From Planctomicrobium piriforme (lineage in GTDB: Bacteria > Planctomycetota > Planctomycetia > Planctomycetales > Planctomycetaceae): a stretch of DNA of 64,000 nt. This document shows, piece after piece, positions 17,542 to 26,674 of this stretch. Numbering within the stretch: position 1 is the stretch's first letter; each line of letters begins with the position of its first letter. The position numbers were made by a program, and so were the translations under genes. The stretch spans positions 1-64,000 of the forward strand of contig CAMATH010000005.1 of the NCBI GenBank assembly GCA_945860955.1, in the 5' to 3' direction. The notes below the pieces were generated by a model. It saw nothing but the letters and a program-made list of their open reading frames with translations. It was not told where the DNA came from and did no database searches.

Positions 17542-18093
17542 ATGACAATGACCCCGGTGACGTTTCAGTGCCAAGCGGACTTGGAAGTTTCTCCACAAAC
17601 CATCGCGGCCCAGATTCTGGAAGTCGCGAACTGGTCGAGTTTTCAGGGATATGGCGTGTTGCCGGGGGTCCGCGAAGCGGTCTTCGAAACGCGAACCGAC
17701 GCGGTCATTGGTTCGCGGATTCGCGTGGTCAACACGGATGGCTCGACACACGTCGAGGAAATCACCGTGTGGGATCCCGAGTACCGATTGGCGCTGAGAA
17801 TGGCCGACTTTTCGCGGCCGCTTTCCGGACTCGCCACGCATTTTGATGAACTCTGGGAATTTGAGCGCGGGGCGACTGCCACGCGCGTCACGCGCACGTT
17901 CGCGTTGCATCCCAGATCCTATATCGGAAAAGTGGCACTGTGGGCGATTTCATTCCTACTGCGCAAGGCGATCAACCGGCAACTTGAACACATGGGCTCG
18001 CTGGCCGATCCCGAATTCGCGGAAACCCGGTGGTCGAATTCCAGCCGCCGCGCGGACTCGAATTCGCCCCAGGAGAACGGGTCACTGACCTGA
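17542..18093 (+). CDS. SRPBCC-family (START/Bet v1-like) protein
   Basis: A 183-residue protein beginning with an FQCQADLEVSPQTIAAQIL strand-helix typical of SRPBCC ligand-binding proteins (polyketide cyclase/dehydrase group). Central features include WSSFQGYGVLPGVREAVFETR, GSRIRVVNTDGSTHVEEIT and LWEFERGATATRVTRTF, which follow the antiparallel-sheet pattern of the fold. The length of the domain (about 150) fits. It is 54 bases after the histidine kinase gene on the same strand and may be co-transcribed with it. The ligand or reaction is unknown; these proteins bind hydrophobic molecules. Confidence 0.75.
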   Translation: MTMTPVTFQCQADLEVSPQTIAAQILEVANWSSFQGYGVLPGVREAVFETRTDAVIGSRIRVVNTDGSTHVEEITVWDPEYRLALRMADFSRPLSGLATHFDELWEFERGATATRVTRTFALHPRSYIGKVALWAISFLLRKAINRQLEHMGSLADPEFAETRWSNSSRRADSNSPQENGSLT

Positions 18094-18253
18094 GTCTTAC
18101 CCGGATCGTTACAACGACGTCCCATGGATGCTACGGAAGAAACCGTGGGATTCCGTGCGATTACCAATTTCGGCCCAGTGGAACATCCGCTGTCATTTGG
18201 TTGGCGCCGCGCTGGTGAATTGGCGTCCTCGCGGCCGGTCCGCCACGAAGAAC

Positions 18254-19357
18254 TCAGCGCTTGCCGCTCTTCTTTTTTGGCGATACCGGCTTCTCTGATG
18301 TCTTGGAATTGGACTTCGAGGGAATGGCCGGCTTCAGTTCCGCGATCCGGGAACTGAAGTCACTGGTTCCCAGATCGGGCTCGTCCCCCAGCGGAGGAAC
18401 ACTCTCCAGGTCGGTGCGATCCAGTTCGGACTCCTCAAACCGGGCGAACCGCAGCGTGAGTGGGGTGATCCGCCAGCCCAGCGTGGGCGCGTTCTCCAGA
18501 ATCATCAGGTCGTCCCCGTGCCGGCCAGCGACAATCACCTGCTGCCACTCTTTGTCCCGCCGCCAGACCTTCATGCCCCGCCGCAACTCATGCAGCGATG
18601 AAACGACAAACGTCGCCACCGGGGGCGTTCCCAACACGCTGTTCGTGGGGGCTGGCTTTCTCGTCCTGGGACGCACACGTTTGTCACTGCCAAAGTCGTC
18701 GTCGTCGTCGGGGTCGTCGATCGCTGTCGAGGGGTCGGGAAAGCCACCGCGGGCAAGCGCCTGTGCGGTGGGATCGACCGGCATCCCCTGATTCGGCGGA
18801 GGCGTGGAGTGAAGGTTTGTCCCAGTACCGTTTTGGGGGCCACCCATTCCCCGGGGATTCGTGACCCCGGTCTGTTGATTCCTGGCATTCCCCGTCCCGG
18901 CGCCGGCATTGGGAGTTTGTCCCCCCAGGCCATTGTTTCCGAACCGGGGATCGTTCTGCAAAGGTCGGTTGGGAGGGATCGAGGTGTTGGAGTTCGCGGA
19001 ACTCCCCGATCCCTGACTCGCTGAGGACGAACTCGAACGACTCGACATCGAAGACCAGACCCAAACTCCAACCAGTAGCACCAGTCCCAGCGCCAGCCCG
19101 CCGCCGATCGTCCGCTTGATGAACGAGGTGGTGTCAAACTCCTGCGGTTCGTCCTCGTCGCGATCCTCCTTCTTCTTTTCAGAACGCCAGTCGCGCCCGG
19201 AGGCCGATCGTCCCCACGGTTCGTCCACCAGTTCAATGTCATCGGTCAAAGGAACGGTAATCGTCCCGCCGCAATGACACAACAGCTTCTTTCCCGCGTT
19301 CACGTCGGCGACGCGAAACGGTCGTTCACAACCCCGACAGGTGATTTGAATCCCCAT
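18254..19357 (-). CDS. Zinc-ribbon-like membrane protein of unknown function
   Basis: A 367-residue protein from the ATG at 19357, which has GGGGAA upstream. The N-terminus MGIQITCRGCERPF with a later CHCGG forms a small zinc-ribbon-like module (Cys at about 7, 10, 28 and 30). One membrane helix (LALGLVLLVGVWVW) lies at about 95-115, followed by a Gly/Asn/Pro-rich low-complexity region and an acidic patch DDPDDDDD. The C-terminal part contains LHELRRGMKVWRRDKEW, a compact domain I do not recognise. The same ribbon, helix and low-complexity plan occurs at 45558. It is the last gene of a minus-strand run with the two TPR genes. Function unknown. Confidence 0.75.
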   Translation of the reverse strand: MGIQITCRGCERPFRVADVNAGKKLLCHCGGTITVPLTDDIELVDEPWGRSASGRDWRSEKKKEDRDEDEPQEFDTTSFIKRTIGGGLALGLVLLVGVWVWSSMSSRSSSSSASQGSGSSANSNTSIPPNRPLQNDPRFGNNGLGGQTPNAGAGTGNARNQQTGVTNPRGMGGPQNGTGTNLHSTPPPNQGMPVDPTAQALARGGFPDPSTAIDDPDDDDDFGSDKRVRPRTRKPAPTNSVLGTPPVATFVVSSLHELRRGMKVWRRDKEWQQVIVAGRHGDDLMILENAPTLGWRITPLTLRFARFEESELDRTDLESVPPLGDEPDLGTSDFSSRIAELKPAIPSKSNSKTSEKPVSPKKKSGKR

Positions 19358-19401
19358 GCGATTCCCCTGTAGCGTCTCAACGTGCCTGTCAGCGGCACTG
19401 G

Positions 19402-20505
19402 TCAGCCGGCGGGCGCTTTCAAACGCCCGGCCCACTCACTGTTCGGATACGACTCGGTCAGGCGGTCGCGGGCGTCGTCGGCCCGTTCCGGATGACCGAC
19501 CTTCGCCCACAACTTCGCCAATTGATACAGCGCCTCGGCATGTTGCGGTTTCGCCGCCGAGAAGAGCAGGTCGACACGCAAATAGTCCAGCACCGCGTCT
19601 TTGTCTTTGCCCATCTCGCGCAGGCAGTCCCCCTTGCGGAGAAACGCCTCGGCGTTGAGGGCGACTTCGTCTCCGTCGGCGGCAAGAATGACTTCATCCA
19701 GCATTTTGAGCGCGTCAGCCGGCTTCTGCTGGAGGATCAGCACCCGCGCCTTCCCCAGCAGCGCCTCCTGTTTCTGCGCCGACTCGGCGGAACCATCGGC
19801 GGCATCTCCCAACACCGAATCATACAGCGACACCGCGTCGTCGTACTTTTTGTCAGCGATCTTCAATCGCGCCAGTTGAACTTTGGACTTTAATTTCGCT
19901 TCCTTCCAGGGGGCTTTGCCATACGCTTCGAATGCGGTCATCGCACGGATGAGATCTTGTTTGGCAAGGTAGAGTTCCCCCAGGAGTTGCACCGCTTCGA
20001 AGTGCCGGTAGTGTTCGCGGGTCCGGAACTCCTCCAGCAGCTTGATCGCGGCGTCGATCTGCTTGGGGTCGGCGAGCGCCTGCTTGCCCGTGGCGCGGGC
20101 GATGCCAAACTCCAGATCGGCCTTGGCCGCCGGGTTGGTCGACTTCGAGGTACTCAGCGACTTCTGGTAGCCGTCGATCGCTTTCGAATACCGGCCCGAA
20201 TTGTCGTCGCTGCGGGCGACGGCCGCCTCCGGGGCTTCGCCCGTCCAGGCGATTGTCAGAATCTCGTTCGCCGGTATCGTGATGGTCTCTTCCTTGGGAG
20301 TCTTCACCCGGACCGTGATATCGGTCTTCGTGACTTCCGAAACATCCCCCGAAACGTTCTTGCTGCCGCGACGGGTGATCGCCTCGGCTCCGTGGACGAC
20401 GGGAACGACGAACAACAGGGGCAGGAGAACCAGCGCGAGCCCGCGAACGCGAGCAGTCAGCGAGAGCATGTCCGACGGTCTCAATGAGGAAGTGATTGGC
20501 GTCAT
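19402..20505 (-). CDS. Secreted tetratricopeptide repeat protein
   Basis: A 367-residue protein; the ATG at 20505 lies 3 bases after the stop of the large TPR gene, while an internal ATG at 20469 would shorten the N-terminus. A signal peptide is clear (LALVLLPLLFVVPVVHGAEA). A beta-rich segment (KNVSGDVSEVTKTDITVRVK) follows, then helical TPR-like repeats from about residue 100, for example YSKAIDGYQKSL, FEAVQLLGELYLAKQDLIRAMTAFEAYGK and AEALYQLAKLWAKVGHPERADDARDRL. TPR arrays mediate protein-protein contacts. It is co-transcribed with the 1157-residue TPR protein, suggesting a shared periplasmic assembly. Function unknown. Confidence 0.8.
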   Translation of the reverse strand: MTPITSSLRPSDMLSLTARVRGLALVLLPLLFVVPVVHGAEAITRRGSKNVSGDVSEVTKTDITVRVKTPKEETITIPANEILTIAWTGEAPEAAVARSDDNSGRYSKAIDGYQKSLSTSKSTNPAAKADLEFGIARATGKQALADPKQIDAAIKLLEEFRTREHYRHFEAVQLLGELYLAKQDLIRAMTAFEAYGKAPWKEAKLKSKVQLARLKIADKKYDDAVSLYDSVLGDAADGSAESAQKQEALLGKARVLILQQKPADALKMLDEVILAADGDEVALNAEAFLRKGDCLREMGKDKDAVLDYLRVDLLFSAAKPQHAEALYQLAKLWAKVGHPERADDARDRLTESYPNSEWAGRLKAPAG

Positions 20506-20508
20506 GAT

Positions 20509-23500
20509 TCAGGACGGATTGGTCTTTTTCGCGGGAGGAGACGCGGGTTTCGCGGTGCGGGTCGGTTTGGGAGCCGGGACTTCGATCGATTCGCTGACCG
20601 GCCGACGTCGGCGGCGTGAACCCGACGATCGCAACATCGCCCAGCAGGCGCCGAGAGCGGCCACCAGCAGTGTCCCCGCGACAATCCAGGGGACAATCGA
20701 ACCACCAGTGGCTTCTGTCTTCGCGGTGGGAGCCGGTTCTGCCGACTTGGCTTTTTTCTTCTTCGCGGCGGCTGCAGGTTCGGTCGACGCGACCTCGGTG
20801 TTGGCCGCTTTGGTCTTGGCCGGCTTTTTCTTGTTCCTCAGGCTCCCGCTGCCTCCCCCGTCCTTGAGTTCCAGGTCGACGGGAGCGGTAAGTCCCGCGA
20901 CTTCGTCGAATTTGCCGACGTTGATCATCTCCTGCTGGATTTCACGATACAGTGCGTTGAACCGCTGGAAACTCTCTTCGCCCCCCAGACTGGGCATAGT
21001 GGTCGCCGTCACGCGGATGTCGCGATACGCCGTCCCCAGTCGGGTGCGCCGTTTCGCATCGTCTGGCTCCGCCTGACTCCAATGAAACCGCGCGAGCGCG
21101 GTCTGATAGCGCGACGCGAAGTACTTCGCCTCCAGTTCATCGGACGCGGACGCCCCTCCCTGGCTCAACGAGTTTTCAAGCCGCTGCGAGATTCCAAACC
21201 AGCCCCAGACAACGCGATTTTCGGGCTTGCGGGTCTTCAGGTTCTGGTCTCCTTCGATCGCCAGATTCCATTTCGCCAAGTCCCCCTTCGCCCCTCGGGC
21301 GGCCCAGTCGGCATACAGCCGGGCGGCCTCTTCCTGCGCGTCGATCGCCCGCGGTCGTGCTTTCAAAATCTTCAGAATCCCCTTCTCCGCATTCTCGAAC
21401 GCCTGCTGTAACCGCTGGCAGCGTACGATCGCCAGTTGCACGCCACTCGCCTGGTCGGCGGGGACGAACCCGGGGGATTTGAGTTCCTCATCGAGAATCT
21501 GCTGGAACGCCGCGATCGATTTGTTGTAGTACACGTCGGCTCGCGCCCGATCTCCCGAACCGAGCCCTTCGCCCAGATCCCGATACGTCTCGCCAATCCA
21601 TCGCAACGAATAGTACGACTGGCTGTCCTTCCGTTTGGCGACTTCATCGAGAAAGGTCTCGAACGACTTCAGCACGTCGGCCAGTCGCGGATCACGGGCG
21701 GCCTGCAACCGCTGTACTTCCTTTTTTAATTGGCTGCCGAAATCGATGTAGACCTGTGTCAGCGCCTTCCCCCCGCCCCCCGAACCGCTAACGATCGCGT
21801 CCAGCTCCTTCTGCGCCGCCTGGGCTTTGGCGAGTTCGTTGACGCCAATATACGCCCGCAACACCTGGATGTACGTCAGCACGCCAACGTCGACATGCTG
21901 CTTCGACCCCGGTTGAAAACTGGGGAGTGAGGCCACGACATTGAGAGGCGCATCGGCCAGCAGCCCCAGGGCCCCTTTGTAATCCCCTGCCCCATTCAGA
22001 ATGGTCGCGAGCGTCAGCTTGGCCAGCGACAGATCGCGGAGTTTCGCCGGCTCGACCTGCGCCGCCTCTTTCGGCACCTGCGCTTCGAATTTGGTGATCG
22101 CCCCCGCGAGGATCTGACGCGACTGGTTGAGCAGTTCATCGACCTGCTCACGCGGTTTGCGCTCCGCCTCGGGTCGCGTCAGTTCATGTACATAGACATT
22201 CCACCAGGCGTTCCCCGCTTTCAATTGGGCGTCAAGAAACTGCGGGGCCGACTCGGGGACGCTGGCGTACCATTTCGCCGCCTCGACGGGCTGATTTAGC
22301 TCGGCGTACAACCCCCCCAGGTTCATCCGCGCGTCCTGAGCCTTGTCGCTCCCGGCCCAGTGGTCGGTGATGTAATTGCACACATTCACCACCCAGGCGA
22401 TTTCCGGGCCACGCCGCTCTTTCGTCTCGCGATGATACGCCTGGATGTACGCCGCCTGCGCGAGGTACGCCGCATCAAGCGCCAGGTCGGGCTGCTGTTT
22501 GCGATACTTGCGGGCGACATATTCGGCCAACACCCCAGAGTCGTAACTGCGATCGCGCATCAGATAGTAAATGTACGCCAGAAAGTACCGGGCGCGATTC
22601 ACTTCACTCGCCTCATCGGTCTTTTTGACCAGCGACAGTGCCAGCGTCAACGTGCGGGCCGTTTCACGGACGACAGGCAACAGTTCGTCGCTCAACTTCT
22701 GCCGTTCGGCTCCGTGGGATTGTTGAATCAACGCGTTCTTCGACCGGATCTCTTCGATTTGCGTCCGCGCCAGACTGAACCCGGTGGCGAAATCTTTGGG
22801 ATCCCCCGAACCGCGGTCGAGGTCCGCGAGCAGTCGCCGGATCATCGCGGTCGAGGCGTCTTTGTATTCGCCCGGATAGCGGTTGATCTTGCGGGCGGCG
22901 TCGAGCGCCGACTGCTGCAACTTTCGACGGTCGGCGTCCGCCGTCGATTCGGCGCGCGACATCATTTCCTGCGCCCGGACCAGTTCCCATTGGATTCCCA
23001 GTCCCACCCGACTGGTCGCCGCGTTGCGGTTCGCTTTCAACCACCGCTGCGCCTCGGGAATCACCACCCCCCAGTCTTTCCGCTTGTCGTGATTCAGGCA
23101 GACCAGCCGAAATTGCAGCACGCGCGCCTGCAGGTCTTCCAGCGGGCTGTCGTCCTTGCCCCGGTGTTCCAACAGCTCGTTGTAGATCCCGAGCGCCGTG
23201 GTCAGCTCATCTATTTCCTCGAAACACTTTCCCTGCCACATGCGGGCGTACAGCCCCACCACCTGGCTGCGGTGTTTCGCGTGGATTCCTTCAAACGCCT
23301 TGGCAGCGTCGGTCAGCAGTTTGATGTTTTCGGGGGACTTCTTTTCGTGCGTTTGGGCTTCCTCGTGGAGCATCTGGGCAAGGTGGAATTCCGCCTGGAT
23401 GAAATTGACGAACGCCTTTTCGCGAGCGGCGTAACGCTGTTTGTCGGTCTGCGGAATGAACTTGTCGAACGAATCGTATTCGACCTTGTACCTGTCGTGG

Positions 23501-23982
23501 GCGGCTTGAAAGACCTTGCGGGCCTCGGTCAGAAGATCACGAGCCTGTTTCTGCAATTCCGCCCGGCGACCGGTGTTGTTGGGCGAATTCGCCAGCAGGA
23601 CCAGTGCCTTCGCCTTGCCGGTGATCACCTCGGCGACTTCGCTGTTCGCCTGGCCGGCAAGCTTATGTTCGGGGTGTTCTTTGAGGAACTTTTCGAATTG
23701 TTTGCGGGCTTCGTCGAAGAGCCGCGACTGCGCGTCGGAATCACGAGTGCGTCCCGCCTGGTCGAGCAGCGTCATTCCCCGTTCGTATGCCAGCCGTTCA
23801 CGCACGTCGGGGTCAAGATTGCCCCGCGCTTCGAGTTCGTCGAGGTAAAAAATTGCGTAGTCGAAGTAATCTTTGTTCCGGAGCGCCTGGAGAAAATCCA
23901 AAGGACGCTCGGCGGCCCCGGCCGGCGGACCCGCCAGCGCGACGCACACCGCCACGCAACCGATCACCCACTGCAAACGCAT
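20509..23982 (-). CDS. Large TPR-rich secreted/membrane-anchored protein
   Basis: A protein of 1157 residues from the ATG at 23982, which has AGGAAG upstream. It begins with a signal peptide (MRLQWVIGCVAVCVALAG) and continues with degenerate TPR repeats over most of the length (for example KDYFDYAIFYLDELEARGN, ALGIYNELLEHRG, MNLGGLYAELNQPVEAAKWY, YVAGTCQ-like helices absent). Near the C-terminus, Lys/Ala-rich sequence precedes one membrane helix (WIVAGTLLVAALGACWAM) and an Arg-rich tail, so the bulk would face the periplasm. It precedes a second TPR gene by 3 bases. Proteins like this are frequent in planctomycetes, but no specific role is known to me. Confidence 0.82.
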   Translation of the reverse strand: MRLQWVIGCVAVCVALAGPPAGAAERPLDFLQALRNKDYFDYAIFYLDELEARGNLDPDVRERLAYERGMTLLDQAGRTRDSDAQSRLFDEARKQFEKFLKEHPEHKLAGQANSEVAEVITGKAKALVLLANSPNNTGRRAELQKQARDLLTEARKVFQAAHDRYKVEYDSFDKFIPQTDKQRYAAREKAFVNFIQAEFHLAQMLHEEAQTHEKKSPENIKLLTDAAKAFEGIHAKHRSQVVGLYARMWQGKCFEEIDELTTALGIYNELLEHRGKDDSPLEDLQARVLQFRLVCLNHDKRKDWGVVIPEAQRWLKANRNAATSRVGLGIQWELVRAQEMMSRAESTADADRRKLQQSALDAARKINRYPGEYKDASTAMIRRLLADLDRGSGDPKDFATGFSLARTQIEEIRSKNALIQQSHGAERQKLSDELLPVVRETARTLTLALSLVKKTDEASEVNRARYFLAYIYYLMRDRSYDSGVLAEYVARKYRKQQPDLALDAAYLAQAAYIQAYHRETKERRGPEIAWVVNVCNYITDHWAGSDKAQDARMNLGGLYAELNQPVEAAKWYASVPESAPQFLDAQLKAGNAWWNVYVHELTRPEAERKPREQVDELLNQSRQILAGAITKFEAQVPKEAAQVEPAKLRDLSLAKLTLATILNGAGDYKGALGLLADAPLNVVASLPSFQPGSKQHVDVGVLTYIQVLRAYIGVNELAKAQAAQKELDAIVSGSGGGGKALTQVYIDFGSQLKKEVQRLQAARDPRLADVLKSFETFLDEVAKRKDSQSYYSLRWIGETYRDLGEGLGSGDRARADVYYNKSIAAFQQILDEELKSPGFVPADQASGVQLAIVRCQRLQQAFENAEKGILKILKARPRAIDAQEEAARLYADWAARGAKGDLAKWNLAIEGDQNLKTRKPENRVVWGWFGISQRLENSLSQGGASASDELEAKYFASRYQTALARFHWSQAEPDDAKRRTRLGTAYRDIRVTATTMPSLGGEESFQRFNALYREIQQEMINVGKFDEVAGLTAPVDLELKDGGGSGSLRNKKKPAKTKAANTEVASTEPAAAAKKKKAKSAEPAPTAKTEATGGSIVPWIVAGTLLVAALGACWAMLRSSGSRRRRRPVSESIEVPAPKPTRTAKPASPPAKKTNPS

Positions 23983-24067
23983 GCTGTTCTTCCTCGACGT
24001 TCGGGCGCACTTCACATGCGTCAACATACCCCTCTGTCTCTCCGGGATCAAGCGGCACGCGAGCCGG

Positions 24068-25756
24068 TCACCGCGGTTGGAACCGAATCGCGTCGACCAG
24101 GACTTTCGCTCCCGCCGGCACGCGAACCACGACCGAGGTTTCTCCCAGGGGGCTGGTCGCGGGAGTGTGATCGCTGGCGACTTCCGTCCAGTCGGTTCCG
24201 ATTCGAAACGACTGCTCCTTTCCTCCCAGAAACAGGGCGATTTCCACCGGATCGGCCGCTTTCAGCCAGGAGGTCAATCGATGTGGAACGGTCGCCGTCG
24301 ACAGGATGGGGGGGAGCAAGGTGTCGCCGGCAGGGAGAATCGCCGACTGCTTCCCCTCTTTGGCGTCAGTGCTCAGTTTCGGTTTCCAGCGGGCCTGGCC
24401 CCCTTTCGTATGGCGGTCGAGATACGCAATCTGCGGCTCTTCAAACCCGCCCCACAGACTGCACCCGTCATAGGGGGGAACGGCGACTTTCCCGGCAATT
24501 CCCAGCTCTTTCGCCTCCACCCGCAACAGCGGTGTCGAACTGCGCAGTCCCGTTTTGGAGACGACCGAACCACTGACGAAACAAGAGAGCGTGGCCGCCG
24601 GGAGTTCGGCCCGACACTCCCCCTTCTCGATGGTCGCGGGAAAAGTGTGCCAGTAACGCCCGCGCCAATTGCCCGACTCGCCGAAGCTGGCGATCAGGTC
24701 GGCTGACTCTACATCATCCGCGACCCGCCACCGCGCGATCAGGTGATTCTCTTCGTTCTGGACCGAAAGGGCCGAGACGGTCGGTAACGTTTTGATCCCC
24801 TTCAGATGCTCGTCGAGCCATGCGAAGATCGATTCGTCATGGAGGCGTTGAGGCAGCGCGTGGTCCCAGTTCGGCACCAGCGTCAACAGTTTCGGTCCCC
24901 CCGATAGTTCGTAGGTGCGCATCACGCCCGAGAGGAAATAGAATTGGTCGTTGGTCCCGGTGAACCAGGCGATCGGGGTTCTTCTCTGCGCGAGCCGGGC
25001 GGCGGGATCGAGTGTCACGCGCCAGCGCTCGCGATCCGCCGGCGTGGGGGACGTGCGACCGTTTCGGCTGTTTCCATCCCACCAGGCATTTCCCAACTCC
25101 AGACTCCCCGTCCCATACAGACACGACCCGACTTTCAATCGCGAGTCAATTCCCACCATGAGAGTTGTGAAAAAACCTCCCCAGGAACTCCCCGCCATCC
25201 CGATGCGATCGCGATCGACTTCCTCGCGCGATTCAAGATACGAGACCGCTTTCAACAGCGCGACCGCGCCGTGATAGATGGGGGCCTGGCGGGGATCTCC
25301 TTCGAGAATCAGCCCCGAGTTGATCGGATATCCCCCGGTCGAGCGGTAGCCTGGTTGCGGGAAGTCGATGCACAGCGTCGCGTATCCCCGGCGGGCTCCT
25401 TCTTCCGTGTACGCGGGACTCGCCTGGCCCAGCCCGCCCGGGTTCCAGATGTACGCCGGCAGTTGTTTCTGGCCCTCGGGGTAAGAGAAGTACGCGAAAA
25501 TCACAACGTCCTGGTCGCCATCCTGTTCCGAGTGAAACTGCACTTCCTCGGTGATGATTCCCTCGCCGACATGGCGTTTGAGGGTTTTCGGCCGCAGTGG
25601 AGTGGCGAGCAACGCGGGGACGTCGAAGACCGGGTCGGCCTCGTCGGCACAAACCAGGGAGGGCATGCAGAGGGCGAGTAGCCCCAGTGGGATTAACCAC
25701 AGTGCCACCCAAGCTGCGCCGATGACGCGAAGTCGAAGAAGGAAAGAGGCGGGCAC
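24068..25756 (-). CDS. Secreted alpha/beta hydrolase (acetyl-xylan-esterase/dienelactone-hydrolase-like)
   Basis: A 562-residue protein with an N-terminal signal peptide (AAWVALWLIPLGLLALCMP). The hydrolase domain spans about residues 40-330: PAYIWNPGGLGQ is the oxyanion strand, GMAGSSWGGFFT the nucleophile elbow with Ser, FTGTNDQFYF the Asp position and VPNWDHALPQR the His. The rest (about 330-562) is beta-rich and may be a binding module. Such enzymes deacetylate or de-esterify polysaccharides, so a role in glycan use is plausible. It is followed 85 bases later by the large TPR gene on the same strand. The true substrate is not evident. Confidence 0.83.
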   Translation of the reverse strand: MPASFLLRLRVIGAAWVALWLIPLGLLALCMPSLVCADEADPVFDVPALLATPLRPKTLKRHVGEGIITEEVQFHSEQDGDQDVVIFAYFSYPEGQKQLPAYIWNPGGLGQASPAYTEEGARRGYATLCIDFPQPGYRSTGGYPINSGLILEGDPRQAPIYHGAVALLKAVSYLESREEVDRDRIGMAGSSWGGFFTTLMVGIDSRLKVGSCLYGTGSLELGNAWWDGNSRNGRTSPTPADRERWRVTLDPAARLAQRRTPIAWFTGTNDQFYFLSGVMRTYELSGGPKLLTLVPNWDHALPQRLHDESIFAWLDEHLKGIKTLPTVSALSVQNEENHLIARWRVADDVESADLIASFGESGNWRGRYWHTFPATIEKGECRAELPAATLSCFVSGSVVSKTGLRSSTPLLRVEAKELGIAGKVAVPPYDGCSLWGGFEEPQIAYLDRHTKGGQARWKPKLSTDAKEGKQSAILPAGDTLLPPILSTATVPHRLTSWLKAADPVEIALFLGGKEQSFRIGTDWTEVASDHTPATSPLGETSVVVRVPAGAKVLVDAIRFQPR

Positions 25757-26130
25757 GATGTGGACTCTCCAGGAACTTGGAGCCGGGATGCGGACAGTTT
25801 ATTCGATGTCGATTGTCGAGACGACGCTCATTCAATCTGTTCATCCTCGGTTCCTGACCCGAATTCGTGAGTCGATTGTGAATGAACGGGCTGAGGCAGT
25901 TTCTAAGAGAAAGACGCAATGTAGCCCGCACTTTCCAAGTGCGCGTCCCGCTGTGCGATCTTCGTCTTTCGACGCACTCCGGGCTGGCGCAACCCCACAA
26001 GCGAGCCGTCCGTCGCGAATTGAATTGGCCCTCGTCGGGGCTTCGCCTCTTCGCCGCGACTCTCGCCATTCCGCGACGCCCCTCGTTGCGTGGGTTTTCA
26101 CCTACGCGCGGACGATGTTGAGACTTTCTG

Positions 26131-26192
26131 GCAGAGCCGCGCCCGTCAGGAAACGGTTGCTGGTTTCCGCTTCCTGACGGGCGCGGCTCTGC
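26131..26192. repeat. Perfect 22-bp inverted repeat (repeat family 3)
   Basis: Positions 26131-26152 and 26171-26192 are exact reverse complements; the right arm starts TTCCTGACGGGCGCGGCTCT. The loop is 18 bases. No T-run follows. The right arm recurs almost exactly at 45333-45356 and partly at 10810-10828. Confidence 0.9.
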
Positions 26193-26300
26193 GCTCAGAA
26201 ACGTCCGATTTCCGACCGCGCGGGAGATAACCCACGCGCATCCCTGCTTGCCGCCAGCGATCCGTCGAGCGCATCCCACGGTTCGAAAGAAAGAAGTTTT

Positions 26301-26433
26301 GACAGGATGAAGAGGATGAAAGGGATGAACAGGATTTTTTGAGCTGAGCTACCGCACCGTTCAATCCCACCCATCCACTTCCTTCCGTTGCTTGTCTTAT
26401 CCTGTCCATCCTCTTCATCCCTTTCATCCTGTC
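26301..26433. repeat. Dispersed repeat family 1, variant copy 4
   Basis: The left arm GACAGGATGAAGAGGATGAA and right arm CATCCTCTTCATCCCTTTCA ending CATCCTGTC match the other copies, but the length is 133 bp instead of 154 and the interior is unrelated (GAGCTGAGCTACCGCACCG). The GGGCCGTTGAA boundaries of copies 2 and 3 are absent. The arms appear to be the conserved part. Confidence 0.8.
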
Positions 26434-26674
26434 TCCCCTTTTTTCCGTCCGTAGGTCCAGAACTCCCGTGTGCCTGTGAATCGACGACCGCTTCCTGACA
26501 GCCGCGGCACCGCGTGATCATCCCGCCGTTTGCCATACGGAAGTCAAACAACCGAACCGGCATGTCGATCCGGAACCCCCGGGAGCGTCCGACGAACAAG
26601 TTCCCATAAATTACGTGATGTCGGCGCCGGGCGTCGCCTACCTGACCGTTGGACTCGCGCGCGGCGGCGGCTGG

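Larger units (their letters stand above)
25757..26674. other. Gene-free repeat-rich region
   Basis: About 900 bases between the esterase start and the lipoprotein stop carry no convincing gene. The stretch 25915-26115 contains the motifs GTAGCCCGCACTTTCCAAGT and CGCGACGCCCCTCGTTGCGT, phrases I associate with planctomycete intergenic repeats. It also holds a 22-bp perfect hairpin (26131-26192) and a variant of repeat family 1 (26301-26433). Any promoter for the esterase would lie near 25760-25900, but none is clear. Confidence 0.6.

Noticed and set aside
22360-24576. 738-codon plus-strand open frame opposite the large TPR gene
   Set aside because: Composition is Arg/Val/Phe-rich antisense sequence without domains; the minus strand has a signal peptide, TPR repeats and an RBS.
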